DNA from: Siphonobacter aquaeclarae
Lineage (GTDB): Bacteria; Bacteroidota; Bacteroidia; Cytophagales; Spirosomataceae
NCBI RefSeq assembly: GCF_900103285.1
Contig: NZ_FNGS01000011.1
Coordinates: forward strand, 1 to 64,000
DNA length: 64,000 bases
Direction: 5' to 3'
Of this stretch, positions 1-8,647 are shown one piece after another (position 1 is the stretch's first letter; every line of letters begins with the position of its first letter). The notes beneath the pieces are model-generated. The model searched no databases, was not told the origin of the DNA, and saw only the letters and a list, made by a program, of their open reading frames with translations. Both the position numbers and the translations under genes were made by a program.

Positions 1-3
1 GTT

Positions 4-22
4 TTCTGTGAAGTCTGTGAGA
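4..22. repeat. Single arm of the 'CTGTGAAGTCTGTG' word repeat
   Basis: The words TCTGTGAAG and TCTGTGAG recur here exactly as in the 28-bp inverted repeat at 33310-33373. Only one arm is visible; its partner may lie before the window start. It sits just downstream of the tyrS terminator. Confidence 0.55.
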
Positions 23-56
23 AAAACAAAAAGCGGCTACCCTCCGGCAGCCGCTT
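22..56 (-). terminator. Terminator of tyrS
   Basis: AAGCGGCT (31-38) pairs with AGCCGCTT (49-56) around a 10-base loop. Read on the minus strand, the stem is followed by a T-rich tract (complement of 22-30). It lies just past the tyrS stop codon. Confidence 0.8.
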
Positions 57-78
57 CTCTATCTATACCTTTCTCCAA

Positions 79-1374
79 TCAGATCACCTTCACCAAGTGA
101 TTCTTCTTTCCTTTCGCGACGAGCAGGTACTTGCCCTGCAATAACTGGAAAGAAGCTTCCTGCGCCGCATCTGCTACCTTCGTTTTATTGATCGATACTG
201 CATTTCCCTGAATAGCCCGGCGGATTTCCCCTTTGGACGGGTATACCTGCGCAACAGCCAGCAGATCAGTCACATTCCCAGCCGCTTCATACTCAGCGAG
301 TGAAATTTCTGTCTGGGGTACTCCTTCGAAGATATGTTCGAATGTCGCTTCGTCAAGTGACTGAAGCGTTTCCAGCGTTCCTTTTCCGTAGAGTACTTCG
401 CTCGCCTGAACGGCCATGGCGTAGCCGGCTTCGGAGTGTACGCGGATCGTGACGTCTTTCGCGATCGCTTTTTGCAGAATCCGCAGGTGCGGCGCTTCGG
501 CGTGCTGACGCTCCAGTTCTTCAATTTCCTCCTTTGAAAGCAGGGTAAATACGCGGATCAGGCGGGGGCAGTCGGCGTCGGTTGCATTGAGCCAGAACTG
601 GTAGAACTGGTACGGGCTGGTCCGCTCGGGATCGAGCCAGACGTTTCCACTCTCCGACTTGCCGAATTTGGTACCGTCGGCTTTGGTCACCAGCGGCGTC
701 GTCAGGGCGAAGGCGCGGCGTTCGGCATCCTCTTCGTTTCCGCCTTCTTTCCGGCGGATGATTTCGGTACCGGTGGTGATGTTTCCCCACTGATCGGAGC
801 CCCCCATCTGAAGCTTGACGCCGCGGGTTTTATAGAGATGATAAAAATCGTATCCCTGCAGCAACTGATACGAAAACTCGGTAAAGGAAATACCCGTTTC
901 AAGGCGCTTCTTTACAGAATCTTTCGACATCATGTAATTGACACTCAGGAATTTACCTGCTTCCCGAAGGAATCCCAGGAAGGTAAAATCCTTAAACCAA
1001 TCGTAATTATTGACAATCTCGGCTGAGTTTTCACCACAATCGAAGTCGAGGAATTTCTCCAGTTGCTTCCGGATGCCATCCTGGTTGAATCGGAGGGCTT
1101 CTTCCGAAAGAAACGCGCGCTCAGCCGCCTTGAACGACGGATCACCGATCATTCCGGTCGCCCCGCCTACGAGGGCAAAGGGTTTGTGACCCGCAAGCTG
1201 AAGCTGCTTGAGGAGCATGATCGTGGCGAGGTTTCCGATATGCAGGGAGGGGGCGGTCGGGTCAAACCCGATATACGCCGAGGTCATTTCTTTTTCCAGT
1301 TGTTCCTCGGTACCTGGCATCATGTCCTGCAACATCCCCCGCCAGCGGAGTTCTTCGATAAAATTCGTCTTCAT
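79..1374 (-). CDS. tyrS: Tyrosyl-tRNA synthetase
   Basis: Charges tRNA-Tyr with tyrosine using ATP, in the cytoplasm. The 431-residue length fits bacterial TyrRS. The class I signature appears as HIGN (residues 45-48), the second signature as KFGKS (236-240), and the tyrosine-pocket segment [10 protein letters not shown] lies at about 189-198. The C-terminal part from about residue 355 is an S4-like RNA-binding domain. It is the last gene of a minus-strand run that starts with the membrane protein at 4137; the gap to the gene before it is 13 bp. It is followed by a clear terminator. Confidence 0.97.
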   Translation of the reverse strand: MKTNFIEELRWRGMLQDMMPGTEEQLEKEMTSAYIGFDPTAPSLHIGNLATIMLLKQLQLAGHKPFALVGGATGMIGDPSFKAAERAFLSEEALRFNQDGIRKQLEKFLDFDCGENSAEIVNNYDWFKDFTFLGFLREAGKFLSVNYMMSKDSVKKRLETGISFTEFSYQLLQGYDFYHLYKTRGVKLQMGGSDQWGNITTGTEIIRRKEGGNEEDAERRAFALTTPLVTKADGTKFGKSESGNVWLDPERTSPYQFYQFWLNATDADCPRLIRVFTLLSKEEIEELERQHAEAPHLRILQKAIAKDVTIRVHSEAGYAMAVQASEVLYGKGTLETLQSLDEATFEHIFEGVPQTEISLAEYEAAGNVTDLLAVAQVYPSKGEIRRAIQGNAVSINKTKVADAAQEASFQLLQGKYLLVAKGKKNHLVKVI

Positions 1375-1387
1375 TTCGTTTATCAGA

Positions 1388-2386
1388 TCAGTGGACCAGT
1401 TTCCAAAGTCTCGCGTAGACTTTTCCGGCCCATTTTCTCAGGGTATACCGGGCGGTGTTGCCCGTCATTTTCAGTTGTGTGGCTAATCCGGGCTGCGGCA
1501 CGGAATAGTGTTCGGCAAGATAGTCCTTTGCCCGCAGTTCGCAGATCCGGTAGCTTTCTGCCTTGCTGTAGTCCTGACTACCCTGTCCGAGCGGGTTGAA
1601 CGTGGAGTGAAGGGCATAGTCTTCCAGTACAAAATGCTGGAAACGGTGTCCTTTGTTGACCATATCGTAAAACCAGCTCGTCCCGAGATCCGCGCCGTTC
1701 CATACGCCGCCAAAGCAACGGGCCGGGCCGGCGGGAAGGGTATTCTCGCGGTAGGTCGGCACATGAACCAGGCAGGCATACTCATTCAGGCGGCATTCCG
1801 GAAGCGGGTATACCCGTCCGGAGCGGATAATCTCCAGATCCAGGGCCTGCCGCGGGGTAGCGTGGGCCTCGTGCACACGGATGGCTTCCGCCATTTCGGG
1901 CACATATTGCTCCTGCTGCGCGCCGGAGCATTTTTTATCCCAGCTTGCGGGGCACGACCAGCATTGCCCGATAGAGCCGGCGCCGGCGAGCTTTCGTTTT
2001 CCGAAACCCTCTTCCAGCATCGCGCCGATCATATCGGCATGAAAGAGCATATCATTATGGAGAATGAAGAGGTACGGCGCCGTCGATTTCTCCAGTGCAT
2101 ACTGGTAGGGCAAACTCCAGCGGAGCGAAGTATCATTCTTGACCTGCTCGTAATCCAGTGGTCCCAACTGATAAAACTGATTGGGATAATTCAGTTGTAC
2201 CCTCTCGTTTTTCAGTCCCTCCAATACGGTATAAATGCCGTTGATATCTCCGTGGGGCTGTTTGCACTCAACCGTCAGGTGAATCGTACCGATATGCTGA
2301 CGGCTGTATTTCAAAAGGCTTAGCAGCGATACCAGCGTCTGGTACGGCTTTCCGAAGTAGGCGATGGAGACATCTACCTGAGACAT
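1388..2386 (-). CDS. Glycosyltransferase-like protein of unknown specificity
   Basis: A protein of about 332 residues. The N-terminus ([14 protein letters not shown]) and the segment [14 protein letters not shown], about a third of the way in, resemble the nucleotide-sugar-binding core of GT-A (GT2-like) glycosyltransferases, with HND in place of the usual DxD. No signal peptide or membrane segment is seen. The ATG at 2386 was chosen because it has a purine-rich AAGAAGGAAAG just upstream and leaves 11 bp to the queA stop; a longer reading frame to 2428 would run into queA. It probably shares a transcript with queA and tyrS. The acceptor and sugar cannot be told. Confidence 0.75.
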   Translation of the reverse strand: MSQVDVSIAYFGKPYQTLVSLLSLLKYSRQHIGTIHLTVECKQPHGDINGIYTVLEGLKNERVQLNYPNQFYQLGPLDYEQVKNDTSLRWSLPYQYALEKSTAPYLFILHNDMLFHADMIGAMLEEGFGKRKLAGAGSIGQCWSCPASWDKKCSGAQQEQYVPEMAEAIRVHEAHATPRQALDLEIIRSGRVYPLPECRLNEYACLVHVPTYRENTLPAGPARCFGGVWNGADLGTSWFYDMVNKGHRFQHFVLEDYALHSTFNPLGQGSQDYSKAESYRICELRAKDYLAEHYSVPQPGLATQLKMTGNTARYTLRKWAGKVYARLWKLVH

Positions 2387-2397
2387 ACTTTCCTTCT

Positions 2398-3621
2398 TTA
2401 TTGGTTGAAAATTGTGCCTGACGGCCATAACAGGGATGAGTCCCCGTAACTCAGAAACCGGTAATTCCCTTCCAGTGCTTCGCTGTAGATGCGCTTCCAG
2501 TCGTCTCCCACCAGGGCGGCAACCAGCAGCATCAGCGTGGATCCCGGCTGGTGAAAATTCGTCACAAGTCCTTTGATAACCCGGAACGTATATCCCGGAT
2601 AAATCATGATACCGGTCTCTCCGGTCACCTCCTCCCGCCCGGCGGCTTCCAGGTGCGAGAGGATCGCGCGGAATGCGTCGGGGTAGGTCGGCAGGGCTAC
2701 CCGCTCCTTCCGGTGAACAAATTGCTCAATATAAAATCCGTCGGACAGACCGGCCAATTCTCCCGAAAGCAATTGCACTCCGAGCCAGTACAGCGACTCC
2801 AGTGTCCGGAGCGAGGTCGTCCCGACCGCAATGATACACGTTTCTGTGATCAGCTTTCGGAGATTAGCTGCCCGGACCACGATCTGTTCGCCGTGCATAC
2901 GGTGCTCGAGTGCATTTTCGGTTTTCACAGGCCGGAACGTGCCGGCGCCCACATGCAGCGTCAGAAATTCCGTCCCTACTCCTCTTTCCGCCAGGGCGGC
3001 AAATACCCGGTCGGTAAAATGCAAACCTGCCGTCGGCGCCGCTACAGCTCCTTTCTTTTCGGAATAGACGGTTTGGTAGGTCGTTAGATCCGACTCCTCT
3101 GCTTCCCGGTCCAGGTATGGCGGCAGGGGTATTTTTCCGGCGCGCTGAACCACTTCCGCGAAGGGAAGGGCCGCGTCCCAGGAAAGCCGTACGTGCGTAT
3201 CATCCACCTGTTGCGCGGATAACGGGAAGGAACCTCCGCCGTCCGGAATTTCCGATACGAGGATTTCTCCTCCCTTCCAGCGCTTGCGGTTGCCGATGAG
3301 GCATTCCCATACCGCGCTGCCGGATACTTCCATTGCCAGTTGAATCACGGGCGTGGGCTCAACCGGATGCAGGAGAAACAGCTCGATAAGGGCTCCGGTC
3401 TGTTTCCGGAAAAACAGGCGGGCAGGAATGACTTTCGTGTTATTGAAAACCAGCAGTGACCCCTCCGGCAGCTCGGCGGGCAGGTCGGTAAAGTGCCCGT
3501 GTCGAATAGCTCCTCCGCGGTACACCAGCAAACGGGACTGATCCCGTTCGGCCAGTGGAAACCGCGCGATGCGGTCATCCGGTAAGTCGTAGGTAAAATC
3601 TGCGATGGGTACTGTTTCCAT
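2398..3621 (-). CDS. queA: S-adenosylmethionine:tRNA ribosyltransferase-isomerase
   Basis: Transfers and isomerises the ribosyl group of SAM onto 7-deazaguanine in tRNA, giving epoxyqueuosine in the queuosine pathway. The N-terminal DYDLPDDRIA-like block (here TYDLPDDRIA, 10-19), the block SLLVFNNTKVIPARL (55-69) and GAVAAPTAGLHFT (191-203) are family hallmarks. At 407 residues it is somewhat longer than the roughly 350 of most QueA proteins. It starts 3 bp after the stop of the upstream membrane-protein gene, so the two are almost certainly cotranscribed. Confidence 0.95.
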   Translation of the reverse strand: METVPIADFTYDLPDDRIARFPLAERDQSRLLVYRGGAIRHGHFTDLPAELPEGSLLVFNNTKVIPARLFFRKQTGALIELFLLHPVEPTPVIQLAMEVSGSAVWECLIGNRKRWKGGEILVSEIPDGGGSFPLSAQQVDDTHVRLSWDAALPFAEVVQRAGKIPLPPYLDREAEESDLTTYQTVYSEKKGAVAAPTAGLHFTDRVFAALAERGVGTEFLTLHVGAGTFRPVKTENALEHRMHGEQIVVRAANLRKLITETCIIAVGTTSLRTLESLYWLGVQLLSGELAGLSDGFYIEQFVHRKERVALPTYPDAFRAILSHLEAAGREEVTGETGIMIYPGYTFRVIKGLVTNFHQPGSTLMLLVAALVGDDWKRIYSEALEGNYRFLSYGDSSLLWPSGTIFNQ

Positions 3622-3624
3622 CCG

Positions 3625-4137
3625 TCAGTCCTCCTTCACCGGGTTGGTCAGCAGCAGGCGCATCGGCACATACACGACCCAGAGAACCAGCAGGAAACAG
3701 GCCACGCCCAGTACCCATTCGAAGCGGGAAAGCGGCTGTTTGACCTCCGGAGCATTCACGGCGGAAAGAATATAGACCGAAACGGCCAGGAGCATGTTTA
3801 CAAAAACGGCGCCGAAGTTAAGCCATTCAGCGACGATGGCATTCAGTTGTTTCCGGTAGAACATCCATTTGACGGCGCCGGGCAATTTGATGAATCCGTC
3901 GGGAAGTTTCGGAAACAGCCGCATCATCCACAGAAAACCCATGTTGGCGAGCAGCATGAAACCCGCTACAGTATAAAAAATCACTTCCTTGGAATATACT
4001 TTCGCGTTACCGCCGGAAGGGCTGAATTCGATACTCACATCAGCCGGCATCTGTTGGTAAGCCATCATCAGCAAGGTAATAAAGGCCAGAATGGATACGT
4101 ACCGGCCTATCTGGGAAGCAAAAAACGAAATGGTCAT
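3625..4137 (-). CDS. Small integral membrane protein, function unknown
   Basis: A 170-residue protein with four hydrophobic segments, at about 11-28, 54-74, 106-126 and 141-163. A short polar stretch lies between the first two and a basic stretch (KWMFYRKQ) between the second and third. No family was recognised with certainty; it has the general look of small DUF1648-like membrane proteins, which is only an impression. It is the first gene of the queA-tyrS minus-strand run. A possible -7 element (TAACTTTG, complement of 4198-4205) lies about 60 bp upstream, but no matching TTG was found. Confidence 0.75.
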   Translation of the reverse strand: MTISFFASQIGRYVSILAFITLLMMAYQQMPADVSIEFSPSGGNAKVYSKEVIFYTVAGFMLLANMGFLWMMRLFPKLPDGFIKLPGAVKWMFYRKQLNAIVAEWLNFGAVFVNMLLAVSVYILSAVNAPEVKQPLSRFEWVLGVACFLLVLWVVYVPMRLLLTNPVKED

Positions 4138-4438
4138 TTTGGTAGAATCGTCAGCGCTGCTCTTAAGCTCGTTTCAGGCAGGCATGGTTTCGGCCCGCAA
4201 AGTTACGACGAACTTGCCGTTGCGTCCGGTATCCGGCCGAAAACCTTTTCCGATTCGTCCCATTTCCGGGTACTTCCGGCCCACTTTTCAGATCACCTGA
4301 CCGGCAATTCCCTATTGAAAGCCGGCCGCCGAAAGCCGACGGCTAAAAATTAGTTGTCAAGACAATTAATTTTTGATTTTTCTTGGAAAGGCTTGTGAGA
4401 AATACCTTAGTTTTGCGAAAAGACGATTCATTTCAGGC
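4138..4438. other. Divergent intergenic region
   Basis: About 300 bp between the membrane protein (minus) and the cobalamin adenosyltransferase (plus). It holds the promoter at 4383-4415 and a possible minus-strand -7 element at 4198-4205. No convincing coding frame or RNA gene was seen. Confidence 0.6.
4383..4415 (+). promoter_or_regulatory. Bacteroidota-type promoter of the adenosyltransferase gene
   Basis: TTG at 4383-4385, a 22-base spacer, then TAGTTTTG at 4408-4415. This matches the TTG-N(about 20)-TAnnTTTG consensus. The ATG follows 24 bases after the -7 element. Confidence 0.65.
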
Positions 4439-4996
4439 ATGAAAATCTATACCCGGACGGGAGACGACGGTACTACTGCCCTCATCAGCGGCAAACGGAT
4501 ATCCAAAGCCGCCCTCCGGATTGATGCCTATGGTACTGTAGACGAATTGAACAGCTTCATCGGGCTGCTGCGCGACCAACCGGTCAACGAATCCCGGAAA
4601 GCCTTTCTCAAAGAAGTACAGGACCGCCTGTTCACCATCGGCGCGCACCTTGCCGACGACCCCGACCGTTCTGCGGCCCGGCGGATTCCCGATCTGTTCG
4701 AATCGGATGTGGACGGGCTCGAGCAGGCCATGGATGAAATGGACCGGGAACTACCTCCCTTGCGGCACTTTGTGCTGCCCGGCGGCCATCCTTCGGTTTC
4801 GTTTGCGCATGTGGCGCGGACGGTATGCCGGCGGGCCGAACGGCAGGTGGTAGCCCTGACGGAAGAAGCGGAAACAGACCCCCTGATTCTCCGCTACCTG
4901 AACCGGCTGTCTGATTATTTTTTCGTGCTATCGCGGAAGATGTCCCAGGAACTGGGCACGGAAGAAGTCCGGTGGATTCCGCGGACACACCCCTGA
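4439..4996 (+). CDS. Cob(I)alamin adenosyltransferase, PduO type
   Basis: Transfers the adenosyl group of ATP to cob(I)alamin to make coenzyme B12. The 185-residue product carries the PduO-type ATP-binding start RTGDDGTT (6-13), VLPGG (112-116), RRAERQVV (131-138) and YLNRLSDYFF (153-162). The ATG at 4439 was preferred over an upstream in-frame ATG at 4373, because the latter would lie upstream of the promoter and add a tail absent from the family. No other cobalamin gene is in the window, so the role here is probably cofactor salvage. Confidence 0.93.
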   Translation: MKIYTRTGDDGTTALISGKRISKAALRIDAYGTVDELNSFIGLLRDQPVNESRKAFLKEVQDRLFTIGAHLADDPDRSAARRIPDLFESDVDGLEQAMDEMDRELPPLRHFVLPGGHPSVSFAHVARTVCRRAERQVVALTEEAETDPLILRYLNRLSDYFFVLSRKMSQELGTEEVRWIPRTHP

Positions 4997-5021
4997 AATT
5001 TCATCTACTATCCTCGCTGCC

Positions 5022-6086
5022 ATGATTGACGCCATTTCCATCGGGATTCACCCGACCACCCAGAGCCGGATCAATGAGTTGGATCTGGATAACCTCGTAT
5101 TCGGCCATACTTTTGCCGATCACATGTTTGTGGCTGATTTCGACGGCAAAGAGTGGACGGACCTCCGGATCGTGCCCTACGGTGACATGCCGTTTAAGCC
5201 CGCCCTGATGCCCCTTCATTACGGCCAGGCCATTTTCGAAGGTATGAAGGCCTATAAGTCGGAAGACGGCGAAGTACTCGTCTTTCGTCCGTACGACAAC
5301 GCCCGGCGCCTCAACCGGTCTGCCCACCGCCTTTGCATGGCTGAAATTCCGGAAGACATTTTCATGTGCGGACTCACGGAACTCCTGCGCCTTGACGCGC
5401 AGTGGGTACCGCAGCGCGACAACTACTCGCTGTACATCCGTCCGTTCATGTTCGCGACCGACGAGTACATCGGCGTATCTCCCTCGAAAACATACCGCTT
5501 CATCATCTTCAACTGCCCGGTAGGCGCTTACTATTCCAAACCGGTCAAGGTGAAAGTGGAAACCGAATATGTCCGCGCCGCCCCCGGGGGTACCGGTGCT
5601 GCCAAGTGCGCCGGCAACTATGCCGCGTCGCTCTACCCCGCAAAACTCGCGCAGGAAGCTGGCTACGACCAGCTGATCTGGACCGATGGCAAGGAACACA
5701 AATACGTGGAAGAAGCCGGTACGATGAACTTTATGTTTATCATCGACGGAAAACTCGTGACGCCGGCCGTCAGCGATTCCATCCTCGACGGTATCACCCG
5801 GAAATCCATCGTACAGATTGCCAAAGACTGGGGTATGACGGTGGAGGAACGCAAGGTTTCGGTCGAAGAACTGATTGAAGGTATCAAAAACGGTCGCCTG
5901 CAGGAAGCCTTCGGCGCTGGTACTGCTGCCGTTGTTTCGCCGATCTACGCCATCGGCCACGAAGGCGTGGATTACAACCTCCCGGAAATCAAGCCTGATA
6001 ACTTCGCCAACCGGGTAAAACGGTACCTGGACGACGTCAAGTACGGTCGCGTAGCAGACCCCCACGAATGGGTCTACCAGATCTGA
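5022..6086 (+). CDS. ilvE: Branched-chain amino acid aminotransferase
   Basis: A PLP fold-type IV transaminase for the last step of leucine, isoleucine and valine synthesis, and the first of their breakdown. The 354-residue length and the block CAGNYAASLYPAKLAQEAG with the likely PLP lysine at residue 208, plus EEAGTMNFMF at about 235-244, match the larger BCAT class. It starts 25 bp after the preceding gene, which suggests cotranscription, and ends in a strong terminator. A 421-codon open frame on the opposite strand is a codon-bias shadow. Confidence 0.95.
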   Translation: MIDAISIGIHPTTQSRINELDLDNLVFGHTFADHMFVADFDGKEWTDLRIVPYGDMPFKPALMPLHYGQAIFEGMKAYKSEDGEVLVFRPYDNARRLNRSAHRLCMAEIPEDIFMCGLTELLRLDAQWVPQRDNYSLYIRPFMFATDEYIGVSPSKTYRFIIFNCPVGAYYSKPVKVKVETEYVRAAPGGTGAAKCAGNYAASLYPAKLAQEAGYDQLIWTDGKEHKYVEEAGTMNFMFIIDGKLVTPAVSDSILDGITRKSIVQIAKDWGMTVEERKVSVEELIEGIKNGRLQEAFGAGTAAVVSPIYAIGHEGVDYNLPEIKPDNFANRVKRYLDDVKYGRVADPHEWVYQI

Positions 6087-6094
6087 TACAGAAA

Positions 6095-6120
6095 AGCCCG
6101 CCGCCTGGCGGGCTTTTTTT
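6095..6120 (+). terminator. Terminator of ilvE
   Basis: AGCCCGCC (6095-6102), four-base loop, GGCGGGCT (6107-6114), then a run of T. A classic intrinsic terminator starting 8 bp after the ilvE stop. Confidence 0.92.
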
Positions 6121-6154
6121 ATCTCATCCTCCCGCGAAATTCCGTTATATCCCC

Positions 6155-7117
6155 ATGAGACGATACCTGATCCTGCTCGCCACGTTTCTGACTGTGTTTC
6201 AGAGCCACGCGCAACGCTTCCGGCTGGAACTGCTGCGCTATGAAAACCTGAGCGACTCTCCTGCACTTAAGGAGGATCCTTTCTTCGGGGGAATATCCGG
6301 AATTGACTACGTCGGCGGCAACTGGTACCTGATCACGGATGGCAGGGACCCCGACCGGACCAGCTACCTGTTTTCCTTCGATTCTACCTTTCAGACGCAA
6401 ACCTACCGGCGCTGGGCACTCCGCGGTGTCCGCGGTGCCGAATCGCTCCGGTACCGCAGCGGCGAAGGGGCCTTTTACCTGACCACAGAGGAAGGTTCCG
6501 GCGAAGCCCACGGACAGGTCATCCGGTGGACCAAAGACAGTACCGCCATTCCCATCGGCTCCTATACCGGCTTCCCGAACAACAAAGGCTATGAAGGCCT
6601 TGCCCTCGCCCCGGACAGTCTCCTCTGGGGCGCAAGCGAATGGCCGGAACAGGAACAGAGCCCCTATGCGCGCGTTTTCGCCTATGATCTCCGTAAAAAG
6701 GATACCGTCGTCACGGCATTCTACCCACTCGTGCGGGATGCCTGCGGCTACCCCGATAACGGCATCTCCGATATCCTGTTAACGCCTGAAAAAGAGATGA
6801 TTGTAATGGAGAGGTGCTGGTCGGGCGAAAAAGACAAAAGCCGCTTCACGATTCAGTTATATGTTGTCAGCGCCTTGCCCCGCCCGGTTCCCGGAGAAAG
6901 CAAAACGGCCCATATCCTGGCGAAGACGCCACTGAATGTCCGCTGGGATTCCCTCCGTCCGGATAACCTCGAAGGAATGACCTGGGGCCCGGTTATTGAC
7001 GGACATCGGACGCTGGTCCTCATTTCCGACAACAACTTTAATAAATTCGACGCCGGGAAGGCTTCCCGGCGTCGTCAGAAAACACAACTGATCTTCTTCA
7101 AACTGGTTCCGATCTGA
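6155..7117 (+). CDS. Exported esterase-like phytase-family protein
   Basis: A 320-residue protein with a signal peptide (MRRYLILLATFLTVFQSHAQ). The mature part has the features of the 'esterase-like activity of phytase' family: FFGGISGIDYVGGNWYLITDGR near the N-terminus, GAESLRY, a NNKGYEGLAL-type block and a C-terminal LEGMTWGPVIDGHRTLVLISDNNF. The family is a beta-propeller with acidic metal-binding residues; its substrate is poorly defined. The ATG at 6155 was chosen because it begins the signal peptide; the longer frame to 6068 overlaps ilvE and the terminator. It ends head-to-head with the hydrolase at 7118 with no gap. Confidence 0.85.
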   Translation: MRRYLILLATFLTVFQSHAQRFRLELLRYENLSDSPALKEDPFFGGISGIDYVGGNWYLITDGRDPDRTSYLFSFDSTFQTQTYRRWALRGVRGAESLRYRSGEGAFYLTTEEGSGEAHGQVIRWTKDSTAIPIGSYTGFPNNKGYEGLALAPDSLLWGASEWPEQEQSPYARVFAYDLRKKDTVVTAFYPLVRDACGYPDNGISDILLTPEKEMIVMERCWSGEKDKSRFTIQLYVVSALPRPVPGESKTAHILAKTPLNVRWDSLRPDNLEGMTWGPVIDGHRTLVLISDNNFNKFDAGKASRRRQKTQLIFFKLVPI

Positions 7118-7852
7118 TCAGAATGATTCATTGATTCGCCGCCAGTACTCCTGAATAGCGTCGATGCATTTTTCCGGCGCCTCTACCATCCCCATATGCC
7201 CGGCTTCGGGTAGAATGAGTTCCTGCGTATGTGCCGGAAGGCCTACCTGTTCGCGGGCATCGTCGGGACTGACGGCCTTGTCCTGCAAGCCGATAATAAA
7301 GAGCACCGGATAAGGAGCTTTCTCCAGCACCGCCCGGCGGTCGGGACGGATGCGCATGGCTTTCATTCCCGCCGTGAGCGCCGGAAGCGGAAACTGCGAC
7401 GAATGCGCAATATGTTCCGCCAGTAGCCCAAGGTGTTCTTTCGCGAAAGATTCCGCGTAGAGGTTTTTCACAAAATTCTCCATAAAAGCCTGAGGACCAT
7501 GATTTTCCAGAAAAGCCACGTTCTTCAGGCGCATTTCTTTCCGCTCTTCGGAATCGGCATAAGCGGTGGAGTGAAACAGGCCCAGACCGACGACAAACTC
7601 CGGATGCAGATCGGCAATGGCCAGCGCAATGTATCCGCCCATCGAATGCCCGATGAGAATCGCCTTGTCGATACCCATGCCTTTCAGTTCCTGGTATACA
7701 TGCTCGCCGTATTCCTCGATACTCCGGAAATCGGACCGGGAGGCGTAGCTCGGCGTCACCACGTGTTCGTCGGGCCAGAAAGCGGCCCTGACAAGGTCCC
7801 AGACTTTCTGGTCTTCGCCGTAGCCGTGGAGGAGAACAAGAGGATAGACCAT
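7118..7852 (-). CDS. Alpha/beta-fold hydrolase
   Basis: A 244-residue cytoplasmic alpha/beta hydrolase. The nucleophile elbow is GHSMGG (68-73, Ser70). The acid is probably in GLQDKAVSPDD and the histidine in PEAGHMGMVEAP near the C-terminus. It resembles BioH/YbfF-type esterases, but nothing here ties it to biotin or any other pathway. It converges on the phytase-like gene: their stop codons are adjacent (7115-7117 and 7118-7120). Confidence 0.85.
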   Translation of the reverse strand: MVYPLVLLHGYGEDQKVWDLVRAAFWPDEHVVTPSYASRSDFRSIEEYGEHVYQELKGMGIDKAILIGHSMGGYIALAIADLHPEFVVGLGLFHSTAYADSEERKEMRLKNVAFLENHGPQAFMENFVKNLYAESFAKEHLGLLAEHIAHSSQFPLPALTAGMKAMRIRPDRRAVLEKAPYPVLFIIGLQDKAVSPDDAREQVGLPAHTQELILPEAGHMGMVEAPEKCIDAIQEYWRRINESF

Positions 7853-7886
7853 ATCACCAGCAGGTTAAGAAGACAAAAATAACAGG

Positions 7887-7916
7887 TTGCCGGGGGAAGT
7901 ATCTTCCGCCCGGCAA
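7887..7916 (-). terminator. Possible terminator of the lipoprotein gene
   Basis: TTGCCGG (7887-7893) pairs with CCGGCAA (7910-7916), with an internal GGAAG/CTTCC pairing. It lies just past the stop of the minus-strand gene at 7923. The T tract is weak. Confidence 0.5.
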
Positions 7917-7922
7917 GTTTCC

Positions 7923-8507
7923 TTATAGCGTATCGAACAGCCCGATAATCAGCGCTACCGCTCCGACAATGATCAGGATAAGACCGATCACAACGACTGT
8001 CGGATTCGCGATAAGCAGCGTCAGCAGCAACCCGATCAGGAGGAGGATTATACCGGTCCGGATGCCGCTGTTGGTCGCCTGGGTTTTCTGCAGCTTCTTC
8101 GCCTTTGCGACCTGGTCCTGGATCTTCCGGGTGAGCTTCCGGGCGTACTGCTGCTCGGCCCGGGTAGAGGGTGTTTTGGCGACGAGCGTCCGGTTGGATA
8201 CCTCCCGGAGCTGACGCTGGATTTTCAGCGCTTTGCGCTCGTAGGCGGTTCCTTTGGTCCGGGCGACGAGCTTTTCCGCCGTACTCGCCAACAGCTCCGG
8301 CGTCACAGTCGCCGGCAAGGTCCCGGCGGGCGTTTCCGAAGGCATATGACGCGCCGTATCGGCAGCTACCGGCGGCGCTTCGGTCCGTACCGCTAGCGAC
8401 GAACGTTCATAGGCGACGGGCGACGATTTCCCAAAATGAGCCTGGTAGCGCGGAGCGCACGAAGCCAGGCAGTACAAGCAGGCGGGAATCAGGAAAAAAT
8501 GACGCAT
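7923..8507 (-). CDS. Lipoprotein with C-terminal membrane hairpin, function unknown
   Basis: The ATG at 8507 begins a lipoprotein signal peptide (MRHFFLIPACLYCLASCAP). A low-complexity Ala/Thr/Pro stretch follows, then a basic, Lys/Arg-rich, probably helical segment (about residues 80-145). Two long hydrophobic segments rich in Leu, Ile and Val end the 194-residue protein, so it may be anchored at both ends. Similar architectures occur among Bacteroidota proteins of unknown role. A longer frame to 8552 adds a tail with no signal character. Confidence 0.7.
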   Translation of the reverse strand: MRHFFLIPACLYCLASCAPRYQAHFGKSSPVAYERSSLAVRTEAPPVAADTARHMPSETPAGTLPATVTPELLASTAEKLVARTKGTAYERKALKIQRQLREVSNRTLVAKTPSTRAEQQYARKLTRKIQDQVAKAKKLQKTQATNSGIRTGIILLLIGLLLTLLIANPTVVVIGLILIIVGAVALIIGLFDTL

Positions 8508-8582
8508 GTGAAGGGAGATAGATAGGTTTTTCTCAGAAACGGAAAAATACATGCAGCGGGGACGACCTTCCGTTATAACACA

Positions 8583-8631
8583 AAAAACGGTTCGTTATGG
8601 GAATTCTTTTCCACACAACGAACCGCTTTTT
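8583..8631 (-). terminator. Terminator of clpX
   Basis: CGGTTCGTT (8588-8596) pairs with AACGAACCG (8617-8625), flanked by A and T runs that extend the pairing with one bulged base. It lies 17 bp past the clpX stop on the minus strand. Confidence 0.75.
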
Positions 8632-8647
8632 GCATCTTATTCCGCAC

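Noticed and set aside
1508-2323. 271-codon plus-strand frame opposite the glycosyltransferase-like gene
   Set aside because: No motif, no promoter, and it is fully antisense to a better supported gene within an operon.
5001-6266. 421-codon open frame antisense to ilvE
   Set aside because: ilvE on the plus strand has all aminotransferase motifs; the antisense frame spans the terminator and has no family character.
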